64,000 bases of DNA from Caulobacter sp. GTDB lineage: Bacteria; Pseudomonadota; Alphaproteobacteria; Caulobacterales; Caulobacteraceae. The stretch covers positions 1 through 64,000 of the forward strand of contig JAUSMJ010000031.1 of assembly GCA_030645575.1 (NCBI GenBank), read 5' to 3'. The notes under the pieces are model-generated. The model was not told the DNA's origin, did not search any database, and saw only the letters and a program-made list of their open reading frames with translations. A program made the translations under genes and the position numbers. Of the stretch, positions 1 through 7,437 are shown piece after piece (position 1 is the first letter of the stretch; each line of letters begins with the position of its first letter).

Positions 1-1240
1 GCTGACCGAGCCGTGGTCGAACCGGACGGTCGTCCAGTTCGAGGTGGTGTGGCAGTTCTCGCAGGCCGCCGGGGAGGCGATGAGGGTCGCCGGGTTGCCG
101 GGGGCGGAGGTGCCGTTGTGGCAGCTGGCGCAGGTTCCGCTGACCGAGCCGTGGTCAAAGCGGACCGTGCTCCAATTGGACGTCGTGTGGCAGTTGTCGC
201 AGGCGGCTGACGTCGCGATGTGCGTCGCCGGCTTGCCCGGGGCGGTGGTCCCGTTGTGACAACTGGCGCAGGTCCCGGAAACCGAGCCGTGGTCGAACCG
301 GACGGTCGTCCAGTTCGAGGTGGTGTGGCAGTTCTCGCAGGCCGCCGAGGTGGCGATGTGCGTCGCCGGTTTGCCAGGGGCGGTGGTGCCGTTGTGACAG
401 CTGGCGCAGGTCCCCGTGACGGAGCCATGGTCGAACCGGACCGTGCTCCAGTTCGAGGTGGTGTGACAGTTCTCGCAGGCCGCCGAGGTCGCGATGTGGG
501 TCGCTGGTTTGCCGGGGGCGGTGGTCCCGTTGTGACAACTGGCGCAGGTCCCGGAAACCGAGCCGTGGTCGAACCGGACCGTCGTCCAGTTCGAGGTGGT
601 GTGGCAGTTCTCGCAGGCGGCCGATGTCGCGATGTGGGTCGCTGGCTTGCCGGGCGCGGTGGTCCCGTTGTGGCAACTGGCGCAGGTCCCGGAGACCGAG
701 CCGTGGTCGAACCGGACGGTCGTCCAGTTGGACGTTGTGTGGCAGTTGTCGCAGGCAGCCGAGGTGGAGACGTGCCCGCTCGGCTTACCCTTTGCCGTCG
801 CGCCATTGTGGCAACTGGCGCAGGTCCCGGTGACGGAACCGTGGTCGAACCGGACGGTCGTCCAGTTCGAGGTGGTGTGGCAGTTGTCGCAGGCCGCGGA
901 GGTGGCGATATGACCGCTCTGCTTGCCCGTGGCGGTGGTCCCGTTGTGGCAGGACGCGCAGCTTCCGCTGATGTCGGTATGATCGAACCGGGCGCCGCCC
1001 CAGCTCCTGCTCGTGTGGCAGGAGGCGCAGTCCGCCGTCGTCTTCAGGTGGTTGGCGGGCTTGCCGGGCGCCATCGTTCCGTTGTGGCAGCTGGCGCAGT
1101 CGCCCTCGGCGTCGCTGTGATTGAAGCGCGCTTCGCTCCAGACCACCGGCCCGTGGCAGTCGTCGCACTGGCCCCTTGTCGGGACGTGGCGGGGTGGCTT
1201 GCCGGGCGCGCGCTTGCCGTCGTGGCAGCTCGCGCATTCG
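1..1240 (-). repeat. 138-bp tandem repeat array inside the multiheme gene
   Basis: The trinucleotides encoding the FDH motif recur at 13, 151, 289, 427, 565, 703, 841, 979 and 1117, an exact 138-bp period (46 codons). Within each unit the CXXCH codons recur every 69 bp, from 49 to 1222. Units at 1-910 are nearly identical to each other; those toward the gene start have diverged. The array continues past the left edge. It is coding, in frame and without spacers, so it is not CRISPR. Confidence 0.95.
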
Positions 1241-1485
1241 CGTGGGGTCGACTTGAAGACGCCGCCGGTATGACAGCTCTCGCAGGTTACGGTCTTGTGG
1301 GCGTCGGTGAGCGGGAAGCCGGTCTTGAGGTGGTCAAACCCGGCCGGAACGGCGGACGGCTTGGACGGCGCGGCGATGCTCTGCGAGGCGACGCCGAGGA
1401 ATGCGAGGATCAGAACCGCGAAGAGCAACGCGAGACGACGGCAGGGAACTGCCGCAAAGCCTCCATGCGCGCGCTCAAGGGTCAT
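1..1485 (-). CDS. Multiheme cytochrome c with tandem two-heme repeats (partial, at least 19 hemes)
   Basis: Secreted c-type cytochrome of the doubled-CXXCH type. The frame opens at ATG 1485 behind GAGG and stays open for 495 codons to the left edge, so the C-terminus is missing. Residues about 15-38 form a signal peptide (RRLALLFAVLILAFLGVA). There are 19 visible CXXCH heme sites. The distal 18 are spaced exactly 23 residues apart, because the protein is built from a 46-residue unit with a CASCH and a CENCH or CDNCH. Each unit also has two further histidines (in RFDH and near PGKPATH), which could be the second axial ligands. It lies 123 bp downstream of the 24-heme gene on the same strand, so co-transcription is likely. 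Electron storage or conduction in the periplasm or at the cell surface is inference; the partner is unknown. Confidence 0.9.
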   Translation of the reverse strand, partial: MTLERAHGGFAAVPCRRLALLFAVLILAFLGVASQSIAAPSKPSAVPAGFDHLKTGFPLTDAHKTVTCESCHTGGVFKSTPRECASCHDGKRAPGKPPRHVPTRGQCDDCHGPVVWSEARFNHSDAEGDCASCHNGTMAPGKPANHLKTTADCASCHTSRSWGGARFDHTDISGSCASCHNGTTATGKQSGHIATSAACDNCHTTSNWTTVRFDHGSVTGTCASCHNGATAKGKPSGHVSTSAACDNCHTTSNWTTVRFDHGSVSGTCASCHNGTTAPGKPATHIATSAACENCHTTSNWTTVRFDHGSVSGTCASCHNGTTAPGKPATHIATSAACENCHTTSNWSTVRFDHGSVTGTCASCHNGTTAPGKPATHIATSAACENCHTTSNWTTVRFDHGSVSGTCASCHNGTTAPGKPATHIATSAACDNCHTTSNWSTVRFDHGSVSGTCASCHNGTSAPGNPATLIASPAACENCHTTSNWTTVRFDHGSVS

Positions 1486-1608
1486 CGAATCCTCAACCCG
1501 CGGACAGAGTCCGCGCAGATTCGCAACCTTCGTTCCCCACGCCTAACCTAGCCGCAAAGACCTTACGAAAGCTAAGGTCAAATGCTCGAGTGGCCGGGAA
1601 ATCATGGC

Positions 1609-3372
1609 TCAAAATGAGGGGTGGATGGCCCGGAAGTCACTCGTGGTGTGACACTGGCCGCATCCTGGCCCGAACGCGCCCTGGTGAATGTCCTCGGCCT
1701 GGTGGCAGTTTCCGCAGGACGCCACCGGGCGCGGCTTTCCGGGCCGGTGGCAGGAACCGCAGGCCAGATCCGTGTGACGACCGTCGAGCGGGAACGCCGT
1801 GCGGCCGTGATCAAAGGTCCAGTGCTCCCAGCCGCCCGGATTGTGACAGCCCGCGCAGTCGCCCTTGTAGGCGCCTTTGTGGGGGTCGTCCTCGCGGTGG
1901 CACCCGGCGCAGTCCGTCGGCGCGTCCTTGAAGCGCGGACTCTGGTGGCATGTCGCGCAGGCCAGACCCGCGTGTTTGCCGACCAGCGGGAAGGCGCTCA
2001 GGCCGTGATCGAACCGCACCGGGCTCTTCCAGGTCACGGGGGCGTGGCAGCTGGCGCAGTCGGAGCCCAGCTGGCCGACGTGCGAATCGTCGGGGCGATG
2101 GCAGTCGATGCAGGCGGTCCCGAGCCGGACTTCCCGGGGCGGCTGCTTGTGGCAGGTCGCGCAGGCGATCCCGCCATGGGCGCCGGTTAGCGGAAAGCGG
2201 GTCTGGCGATCATGGTCGAACGTCGCCGTCTTCCAGCTGGTCGTCTGGTGGCACTGCTCACAGGTCGTCCCGTTGCCGCCCTTGTGGACGTCATCTCCGG
2301 CGTGACAGCTGACGCAGGTTGTCGCCCGGGCAGGTTCGCGGGCGGGGGCGGGGCCATGACAAGCCCCGCACGTCAGGGCCCTGTGTCCGCCCGACAGCGC
2401 GAAGCCCGTCCGGCCGTGATCGAACCGCGTCACCTTCCAGCCGCTGGCGTTGTGACAGTCGGCGCAGGCCGGGCCGAGGCGACCGGCGTGGAGGTCCTTG
2501 TCGCGGTGACAGCCAATGCAGGCGGGCTGTGTTCCCCGGTAGCGACCCTGGGCGTGACAGCTGTCGCAGGCGAGCCTGGCGTGGGCGCCGCCGAGCGGAA
2601 AACCCGTGCGGCCATGGTCGAAGCGGGCCGGCTTCCAGGCCACCGTGCCATGGCAACTGGCGCAGGACGGGCCCAGGGTCCCCTTGTGGGCGTCGTCTTT
2701 CGCGTGACAGGAGGCGCAGGCGGAGGACGCGCCCTGGAAGGTCTTGTCCGCGTGGCAGGTCAGGCAGGCCGGGCGGGCATGGCCGCCGACGAGGGGGAAT
2801 CCGGTCGAGGCGTGGTTGAACCGGACCTCCTTCCAGCTCGTCTCGTTGTGGCAGCTGGCGCATCCTGGCCCCAGCTTGCCCTTGTGAGGGTCCTTGCCGG
2901 CATGACAGCTCGCGCAGGCGGCCGGAGCGGCGCGGAATTTCGCGCCCGGCTTGTGGCAACTCGCACAGGCGACTCGCAGGTGGCCGCCCTTGAGGGGGTA
3001 GTCGGTCAGGGCATGGTTGAAGGCCGCCGGATCCATCCGGACCAGTCGGCCGTTCCGACCGATGTGATCAGTGTGGCAGCTGCTGCAGACCGCTCCTGGA
3101 ATCTGCCGGTTGCGGCCATGATAGCCGGTGCGGGCGGCGATATCGGCCGCGACCGGCTTGTGGCAGCTGAGGCACAGGCCGCTCTGCGCGTCCTTTTTGA
3201 ACGACTGGTGGCAGGACTGGCAGCGCGCCTCGAACCGCGCGTGCGCCGTCGCCAGCGGGCCTGGTGAGACCAGCTTCTCGATCAGTGTCTGGGCCGACGA
3301 CGTCGTCGACAGGCCCAGGCAAAGCGCAAGCAGCAGGCCGAACAGACTGAGAAGGCGCGAGGCGGCGGGCAC
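1609..3372 (-). CDS. 24-heme secreted cytochrome c
   Basis: A 587-residue c-type cytochrome with a signal peptide (residues 1 to about 27, ending near TTSSAQ) and 24 CXXCH sites. They fall into eight units of three hemes. Units 2-8 are about 66 residues each and begin with F(D/N)H, then a GxH about ten residues on, then three CXXCH, with a (D/S)xHKG-like histidine between the second and third. Three conserved non-motif histidines per three hemes suggest bis-histidine ligation. Start is GTG 3372, 6 bp after the upstream membrane protein ends, so the two are probably co-transcribed. No catalytic domain is recognisable, so it is more likely an electron carrier or wire than an enzyme. Multiheme cytochromes of this size are unusual for aerobic Caulobacterales; substrate unknown. 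Confidence 0.93.
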   Translation of the reverse strand: MPAASRLLSLFGLLLALCLGLSTTSSAQTLIEKLVSPGPLATAHARFEARCQSCHQSFKKDAQSGLCLSCHKPVAADIAARTGYHGRNRQIPGAVCSSCHTDHIGRNGRLVRMDPAAFNHALTDYPLKGGHLRVACASCHKPGAKFRAAPAACASCHAGKDPHKGKLGPGCASCHNETSWKEVRFNHASTGFPLVGGHARPACLTCHADKTFQGASSACASCHAKDDAHKGTLGPSCASCHGTVAWKPARFDHGRTGFPLGGAHARLACDSCHAQGRYRGTQPACIGCHRDKDLHAGRLGPACADCHNASGWKVTRFDHGRTGFALSGGHRALTCGACHGPAPAREPARATTCVSCHAGDDVHKGGNGTTCEQCHQTTSWKTATFDHDRQTRFPLTGAHGGIACATCHKQPPREVRLGTACIDCHRPDDSHVGQLGSDCASCHAPVTWKSPVRFDHGLSAFPLVGKHAGLACATCHQSPRFKDAPTDCAGCHREDDPHKGAYKGDCAGCHNPGGWEHWTFDHGRTAFPLDGRHTDLACGSCHRPGKPRPVASCGNCHQAEDIHQGAFGPGCGQCHTTSDFRAIHPSF

Positions 3373-3378
3373 GGGGCG

Positions 3379-4242
3379 TCAGTAGAGGTGAACGGCGACG
3401 ATGTGAATGATCACCGTCGATACCAGGATTATGAACAGCGGCACGTGCAGGACATGCCACAACGAAAACAGCCGCTCGTAGAGGCCCAGGGAGGCCGCCC
3501 GTCGAACGGCCCGATGGTAGTCGCCGAGCTGCCTCAGCGCCTCGCCGCGACGCGCCTTCAGCGTTCTGGCGTCCCATTGACTCGCGGCTGCCTGCCGGCC
3601 CAGCGCCGCATCGATCAGCGTCATGGCGACCTTGCGGCCGCGGCGGATCTCGCCGCCGACGGACAGGGCTCGTCCAAGGGCCTGCCGCAGCGTCCGGCTC
3701 GGCGTCAGAACCCGGGATTCAAAGGTCTCGACCTCGGCCCGCCAGGCGTCCGAGGCCGCGAGGCCGCCGCCCAGCTGGTCGCGCGAGCCCGTCGCCTCTT
3801 CCCGCAGGGTGCGGGCCTCCAGGCGCTGGCCATACAGTCCGCGGTGGACCCGCCCATAGAGATAGCGGCCGACCAGCCCGCTGCCGGCGACGGTGAGCAT
3901 CGAGACGAAGGCGACCGTGGCGTTGGCGGACCGGAGGATGAAGTCCGAATGGATGACGATCAGCGCCGGGCCGAGAATGCCCAGAATCATATGCCAGCGA
4001 AACCAGCCCGACGCGGCGCCCCAGCCGCGCATGAACCGAAGCCGCTTGCGAAGCGGGTAGCCCAGCAGGGCGACCATCATCAGCGCGCCCGTAATTCCGA
4101 TGGCGTAGCCGGGGCCGCGCTCGGCCTCCAGGAACGCGTCCTCCCGGTGCAGCCAGGCCCAGCCGACGGTCGCCGACGTGCTCGCGAGAAACGCCGTGAT
4201 GGCCAGCGCGCCGCCGCCATTGCCGCCCGATCGATCCCTCAC
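3379..4242 (-). CDS. Integral membrane protein, cytochrome b-like, partner of the multiheme cytochromes
   Basis: A membrane protein with about four hydrophobic segments in the N-terminal half (the first around ALAITAFLASTSATVGWAWL), a soluble, arginine-rich helical stretch in the middle and one last segment at the C-terminus. Histidines lie in or beside membrane segments (RWHMILG, VIHSD, LWHVLHVP, IIHIVAVH), a pattern that could bind b-type heme. It is not a recognised family member to me. I chose GTG 4242 because GGGAG lies 5 nt upstream; ATG 4296 is an in-frame alternative with no visible ribosome site. It is the first gene of the minus-strand run leading into the 24-heme gene. The expected role, inferred from order and histidines, is passing electrons between the quinone pool or a cytoplasmic donor and the periplasmic hemes. 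Confidence 0.75.
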   Translation of the reverse strand: MRDRSGGNGGGALAITAFLASTSATVGWAWLHREDAFLEAERGPGYAIGITGALMMVALLGYPLRKRLRFMRGWGAASGWFRWHMILGILGPALIVIHSDFILRSANATVAFVSMLTVAGSGLVGRYLYGRVHRGLYGQRLEARTLREEATGSRDQLGGGLAASDAWRAEVETFESRVLTPSRTLRQALGRALSVGGEIRRGRKVAMTLIDAALGRQAAASQWDARTLKARRGEALRQLGDYHRAVRRAASLGLYERLFSLWHVLHVPLFIILVSTVIIHIVAVHLY

Positions 4243-4367
4243 AGCTGCTCCCGACACTTGACTCAACGGCGCCGCGTTTGCGACCAGACGACGCATAGAC
4301 TGGATAGCCTATGTTGTGACTCGTGATCGAAGCGCAATTTAGTCAAAATTCGGTAGAAATGTGGGTA

Positions 4368-4389
4368 TTGGCGCAAATTTTCGCGCCAA
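4368..4389. promoter_or_regulatory. Inverted repeat in the divergent cytochrome/ccmF intergenic region
   Basis: Perfect 7-bp arms TTGGCGC and GCGCCAA separated by 8 bp of AT-rich sequence. It lies between the divergent membrane-protein and ccmF genes, in one of the few AT-rich intergenic stretches of the window. It has operator geometry; the regulator is unknown. Confidence 0.5.
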
Positions 4390-4390
4390 A

Positions 4391-4419
4391 GATGCCCATT
4401 TTGAGTATGTGTGGGCATC
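4391..4419. promoter_or_regulatory. Second inverted repeat upstream of ccmF
   Basis: Perfect 8-bp arms GATGCCCA and TGGGCATC, 13 bp apart, starting 1 bp after the previous inverted repeat and ending 35 bp before the chosen ccmF start. It could be a second operator or a leader hairpin for the ccm genes. Function is inferred from position only. Confidence 0.45.
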
Positions 4420-4454
4420 GTGACTATTAAAGCATGCAGCCGGGAGTGGTGTTC

Positions 4455-6443
4455 ATGATTGCCGAGGTCGGTCGGTTCTGTTTGATCCTGGCTCTCATTA
4501 TCACCTCGGTGCAGGTCGTCGCGGGTCTATGGGGCGCCCGGCGCCGGAGCGCGCGGCTGATGACCGTCACCACCTCGGCGGCCCTCGCGCAGTTCATGTT
4601 CATCGCGCTCGCCTTCGCCCTGCTGGTCTGGCTCTTCGTGGTCTCGGACTTCTCGGTGATGGTCGTGGCGGCCAATTCGGCCACCATCAAGCCGATGTTC
4701 TACAAAATCACCTCGACCTGGGGTAATCACGAGGGGTCGATGCTCCTGTGGGTGCTCATCCTGGCCTTTTTCGGCGCGGCGATCGGCATGTTCGGACGCA
4801 ACATGCCCGCGCCGTTCAAGGCCCGGGTGCTTGGCGTTCAGGGCCTGATCAGTCTCGGGTTTCTCGCCTTCATCATCTTCACCTCCAGCCCGTTCGCGCG
4901 CCTGTTCCCGGTTCCGGTCGAAGGCGCGGGCTTCAATCCCCTGCTGCAGGATCCCGGTCTCGCGGCGCACCCGCCGCTTCTGTATCTGGGCTACGTCGGC
5001 TTCTCGACGGCCTTTTCGTTCGCCATCGCGGCGCTCATCGAGGGACGGTCCGACACCGTCTGGGTCCGCTACGCCCGGCCCTGGATCATCATCGCCTGGA
5101 TCTGCCTGACCATCGGCATCACCCTGGGATCGCTGTGGGCCTATTACGAGCTCGGCTGGGGCGGCTGGTGGTTCTGGGACCCGGTCGAGAACGCCTCACT
5201 GATGCCCTGGCTGCTGGGAACTGCGCTCGTCCACTCGGCGCTGGTGGTCGAACGCCGCTTCGCCCTGGTGCGCTGGACCATCCTGTTGGGCATCCTGACC
5301 TTTTCCATGAGCCTGCTGGGCACCTTCGTGGTGCGCTCCGGCATTCTGACCAGCGTGCACGCCTTCGCCGTCGATCCGGCGCGCGGCGCCTTCATCCTTG
5401 TCCTGCTGGTGCTGGCTACCGGCGGCGGACTGGCGCTCTACGCGATCCGCTCGCCCACGCTCGGCGCGGGCCGCGTGTTCAGCCTGGTCAGTCGGGAGGG
5501 CAGTCTGGTCCTCAACAACATCCTGCTGGTGACCGTCACCGGCACGGTGTTCCTCGGCACCTTCTATCCGCTGCTCATCGATCTGCTGACCGAGGACAAG
5601 ATTTCGGTCGGCGCGCCGTTCTACGCCATGACCTTCGTGCCAATGGCCGCGCCCCTGCTGCTGGTCATGGTGATCGGCCCGATGCTCAGTTGGCGGCGGG
5701 ATTCCGGTCAGGGGCTGCTGGGCCGTCTCGCGCCGGCGCTGTTCGTCGGCTTCACGGTGCTGGTGCTGGTCGCGGCGGGGACCCATGGCGCCAAGGTGAT
5801 CGCGGCGCTCTGGCTGGCGATGGCGGCCTGGATCGTCGTCGGGTCGCTGATGATCCTGGTCCGCCGCACCCGCGTGGGGCAGGTCTCGCTCCCGGAGTCC
5901 CTCACTCTGCTGAAGGCCCTGCCACCGGCGACCTTCGGCCTGGTGCTGGCGCATGCCGGGATCGGCATGCTGGTCGCGGGCCTGGCCGGCGGCGCGCTGT
6001 TCAAGCAGGAAGGCGTGGCCATGCTGGGCGCCGGACAGAGCGTCCCGTTCATTGGCCGCACGCTGACACTGACCGGAGTCCAGCCCGGCCGGGAGGCCAA
6101 CTACGAGTTCGTCCGGGGCCGTATTGAGATCCGCCGGGGCGCGGGCAAGCCGGGCCTGCTGTTCCCCGAACGCCGCTTCTACCCGGAACGACAGTCCGAC
6201 ACGACCGAGGCCGGGGTTCGGGTGACGCCGCTGGGCAACCTCTATGTCGCGCTGGGCGACCAGGCCGAGGACGGTCGCTGGACGGTCCGCTACTACAGTC
6301 ATCCCCTTGCCGTCTGGATCTGGCTGGGTGGCGGCGTGATGGCGCTGGGCGGCGGCGTGGCGCTGTTCGATCGCCGCAACTGGCTCACCCCGGAACGCCA
6401 GCCCGCGCGGGAGGTCCAGACCTCCGGGAGCGCGCCGGCATGA
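4455..6443 (+). CDS. ccmF: Cytochrome c heme lyase subunit CcmF
   Basis: Polytopic membrane subunit of the System I heme lyase, which attaches heme to CXXCH apocytochromes in the periplasm. The tryptophan-rich WWD signature (GWGGWWFWDPVENASLMPWL) is intact, and the many membrane segments and 662-residue length fit the family. ATG 4455 gives the usual CcmF start (MIAEVGRFCLILAL) and has GGGAG upstream; ATG 4434 is in frame but lacks a ribosome site. The stop overlaps ccmG by ATGA. ccmE, which commonly precedes ccmF in alphaproteobacteria, is absent here; the gene instead faces the multiheme cytochrome genes. This arrangement recalls dedicated lyases such as NrfEFG, but whether another ccm set exists cannot be seen. 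Confidence 0.96.
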   Translation: MIAEVGRFCLILALIITSVQVVAGLWGARRRSARLMTVTTSAALAQFMFIALAFALLVWLFVVSDFSVMVVAANSATIKPMFYKITSTWGNHEGSMLLWVLILAFFGAAIGMFGRNMPAPFKARVLGVQGLISLGFLAFIIFTSSPFARLFPVPVEGAGFNPLLQDPGLAAHPPLLYLGYVGFSTAFSFAIAALIEGRSDTVWVRYARPWIIIAWICLTIGITLGSLWAYYELGWGGWWFWDPVENASLMPWLLGTALVHSALVVERRFALVRWTILLGILTFSMSLLGTFVVRSGILTSVHAFAVDPARGAFILVLLVLATGGGLALYAIRSPTLGAGRVFSLVSREGSLVLNNILLVTVTGTVFLGTFYPLLIDLLTEDKISVGAPFYAMTFVPMAAPLLLVMVIGPMLSWRRDSGQGLLGRLAPALFVGFTVLVLVAAGTHGAKVIAALWLAMAAWIVVGSLMILVRRTRVGQVSLPESLTLLKALPPATFGLVLAHAGIGMLVAGLAGGALFKQEGVAMLGAGQSVPFIGRTLTLTGVQPGREANYEFVRGRIEIRRGAGKPGLLFPERRFYPERQSDTTEAGVRVTPLGNLYVALGDQAEDGRWTVRYYSHPLAVWIWLGGGVMALGGGVALFDRRNWLTPERQPAREVQTSGSAPA

Positions 6444-6991
6444 CCCTGCCCAAACCTGTCGTGCTGCTCGCCGCCATCGCGCCGGTCGCCGTGTTCATCG
6501 TCCTGGCCATCGCCCTGGCGTTCGGCCTGAGCAATGACCCGGCGGCCCTGCCGTCGGTGCTGGTGGGCAAGCCCGCCCCCACTTTCGCGCTGGGGCCCGT
6601 CCGCGAGAACGACACTGGCTTTTCCACCGCGGACATCACCGGCAAGGTGACGGTGATCAATATCTTTGGCTCCTGGTGCTCGGCCTGCCGGCTGGAGCAT
6701 CCCACGCTGATGGACCTCGCGGCCCGGGGCGTGAAGATTCACGGCATCGACTGGAAGGACGACCCGGCCGACGGCGCCGCGTGGCTCGCCCGGTTCGGGG
6801 ATCCCTACGCCCGCGTCGGCAACGACCAGACAGGCCGTCTGGCGCTCGACCTGGGGGTCTCCGGGGCGCCCGAGACCTTCATCATCGATAAGACCGGACG
6901 CATTCGCTACAAGCTCGTCGGCCCGATCACCCCCGAGCGCTGGCGCGACGAGATGGCGCCCCTGATCGCGAAGTTGGAGGCGGGGCAATGA
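6440..6991 (+). CDS. ccmG: Periplasmic thioredoxin CcmG/DsbE
   Basis: Membrane-tethered periplasmic thiol-disulfide oxidoreductase that keeps apocytochrome CXXCH cysteines reduced for heme attachment. An N-terminal membrane anchor (residues about 8-30) is followed by a thioredoxin fold with the active site WCSACRLEHP near residue 78 and the cis-proline loop GAPETF. The family usually has WCxPC, so the Ser-Ala dipeptide between the cysteines is a variation that may shift the redox potential. It overlaps ccmF by 4 bp and ccmH by 4 bp, so the genes are translationally coupled. Length (183 aa) is normal. Confidence 0.94.
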   Translation: MTLPKPVVLLAAIAPVAVFIVLAIALAFGLSNDPAALPSVLVGKPAPTFALGPVRENDTGFSTADITGKVTVINIFGSWCSACRLEHPTLMDLAARGVKIHGIDWKDDPADGAAWLARFGDPYARVGNDQTGRLALDLGVSGAPETFIIDKTGRIRYKLVGPITPERWRDEMAPLIAKLEAGQ

Positions 6992-7437
6992 CCAGTCCCT
7001 TGCGCCACGCCGTGGGCGCCGCCCTCGTGCTGGCGATGTTGATGACGCCGGTTGTCTCGTTGGCCGTCGAGCCGAACGAGATGCTCCAGGACCCGACGCT
7101 CGAGGCCCGGGCCGAAACCCTGAGCAAGGAACTGCGCTGCGTCGTCTGCCAGAACCAGAGCATCGACGCCTCGTCGGCGCCGCTCGCGCGGGACATGCGG
7201 CTGCTCGTCCGTGAACGGATCGCCGCCGGCGACACAGACGTTCAGGCCAAGGCTTATCTCGTTGAGCGCTACGGCAATTTCGTCCTGCTCAAGCCGCCGT
7301 TCCAGGCCGACACGCTGCTGTTGTGGTTCGGCCCGCTGTTGATCCTGGTCGTGGCGGGCGTGGCCCTGCTGATGGCCGCGCGCACCGGCGCGCCCGATGA
7401 CACCGACGACCTCGCGCCGGATATGGAAGACCTCTGA
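6988..7437 (+). CDS. ccmH: Cytochrome c maturation protein CcmH (CycL)
   Basis: Periplasmic-facing membrane-anchored thiol protein of the heme lyase complex, which forms mixed disulfides with apocytochromes. It has a signal peptide (residues 1 to about 26), the signature LRCVVCQNQSI and one C-terminal membrane helix (about residues 108-130). At 149 aa it is the short CcmH/CycL form, with the TPR portion encoded separately as ccmI. It overlaps ccmG by 4 bp and ccmI by 1 bp (TGATG). Confidence 0.95.
   Translation: MTSPLRHAVGAALVLAMLMTPVVSLAVEPNEMLQDPTLEARAETLSKELRCVVCQNQSIDASSAPLARDMRLLVRERIAAGDTDVQAKAYLVERYGNFVLLKPPFQADTLLLWFGPLLILVVAGVALLMAARTGAPDDTDDLAPDMEDL

Noticed and set aside
1-1240. 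Regularly spaced repeats resembling a CRISPR array
   Set aside because: The period is 138 bp with no unique spacers, the repeats are coding and in frame, and no cas gene is present.
220-1551. A 443-codon plus-strand frame across the repeats at the left end
   Set aside because: It is the mirror of the multiheme gene: on the minus strand the same DNA gives regular CXXCH units, a signal peptide and a ribosome site, whereas the plus frame gives low-complexity Gly/Val/Arg sequence with no start signal.
2212-3267. A 351-codon plus-strand frame opposite the 24-heme gene
   Set aside because: Shadow frame produced by GC-rich codon bias opposite the true cytochrome.
5196-6302. Minus-strand frame of 368 codons opposite ccmF
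   Set aside because: His/Gln/Arg-rich shadow of the ccmF membrane segments, no start signal, no motif.
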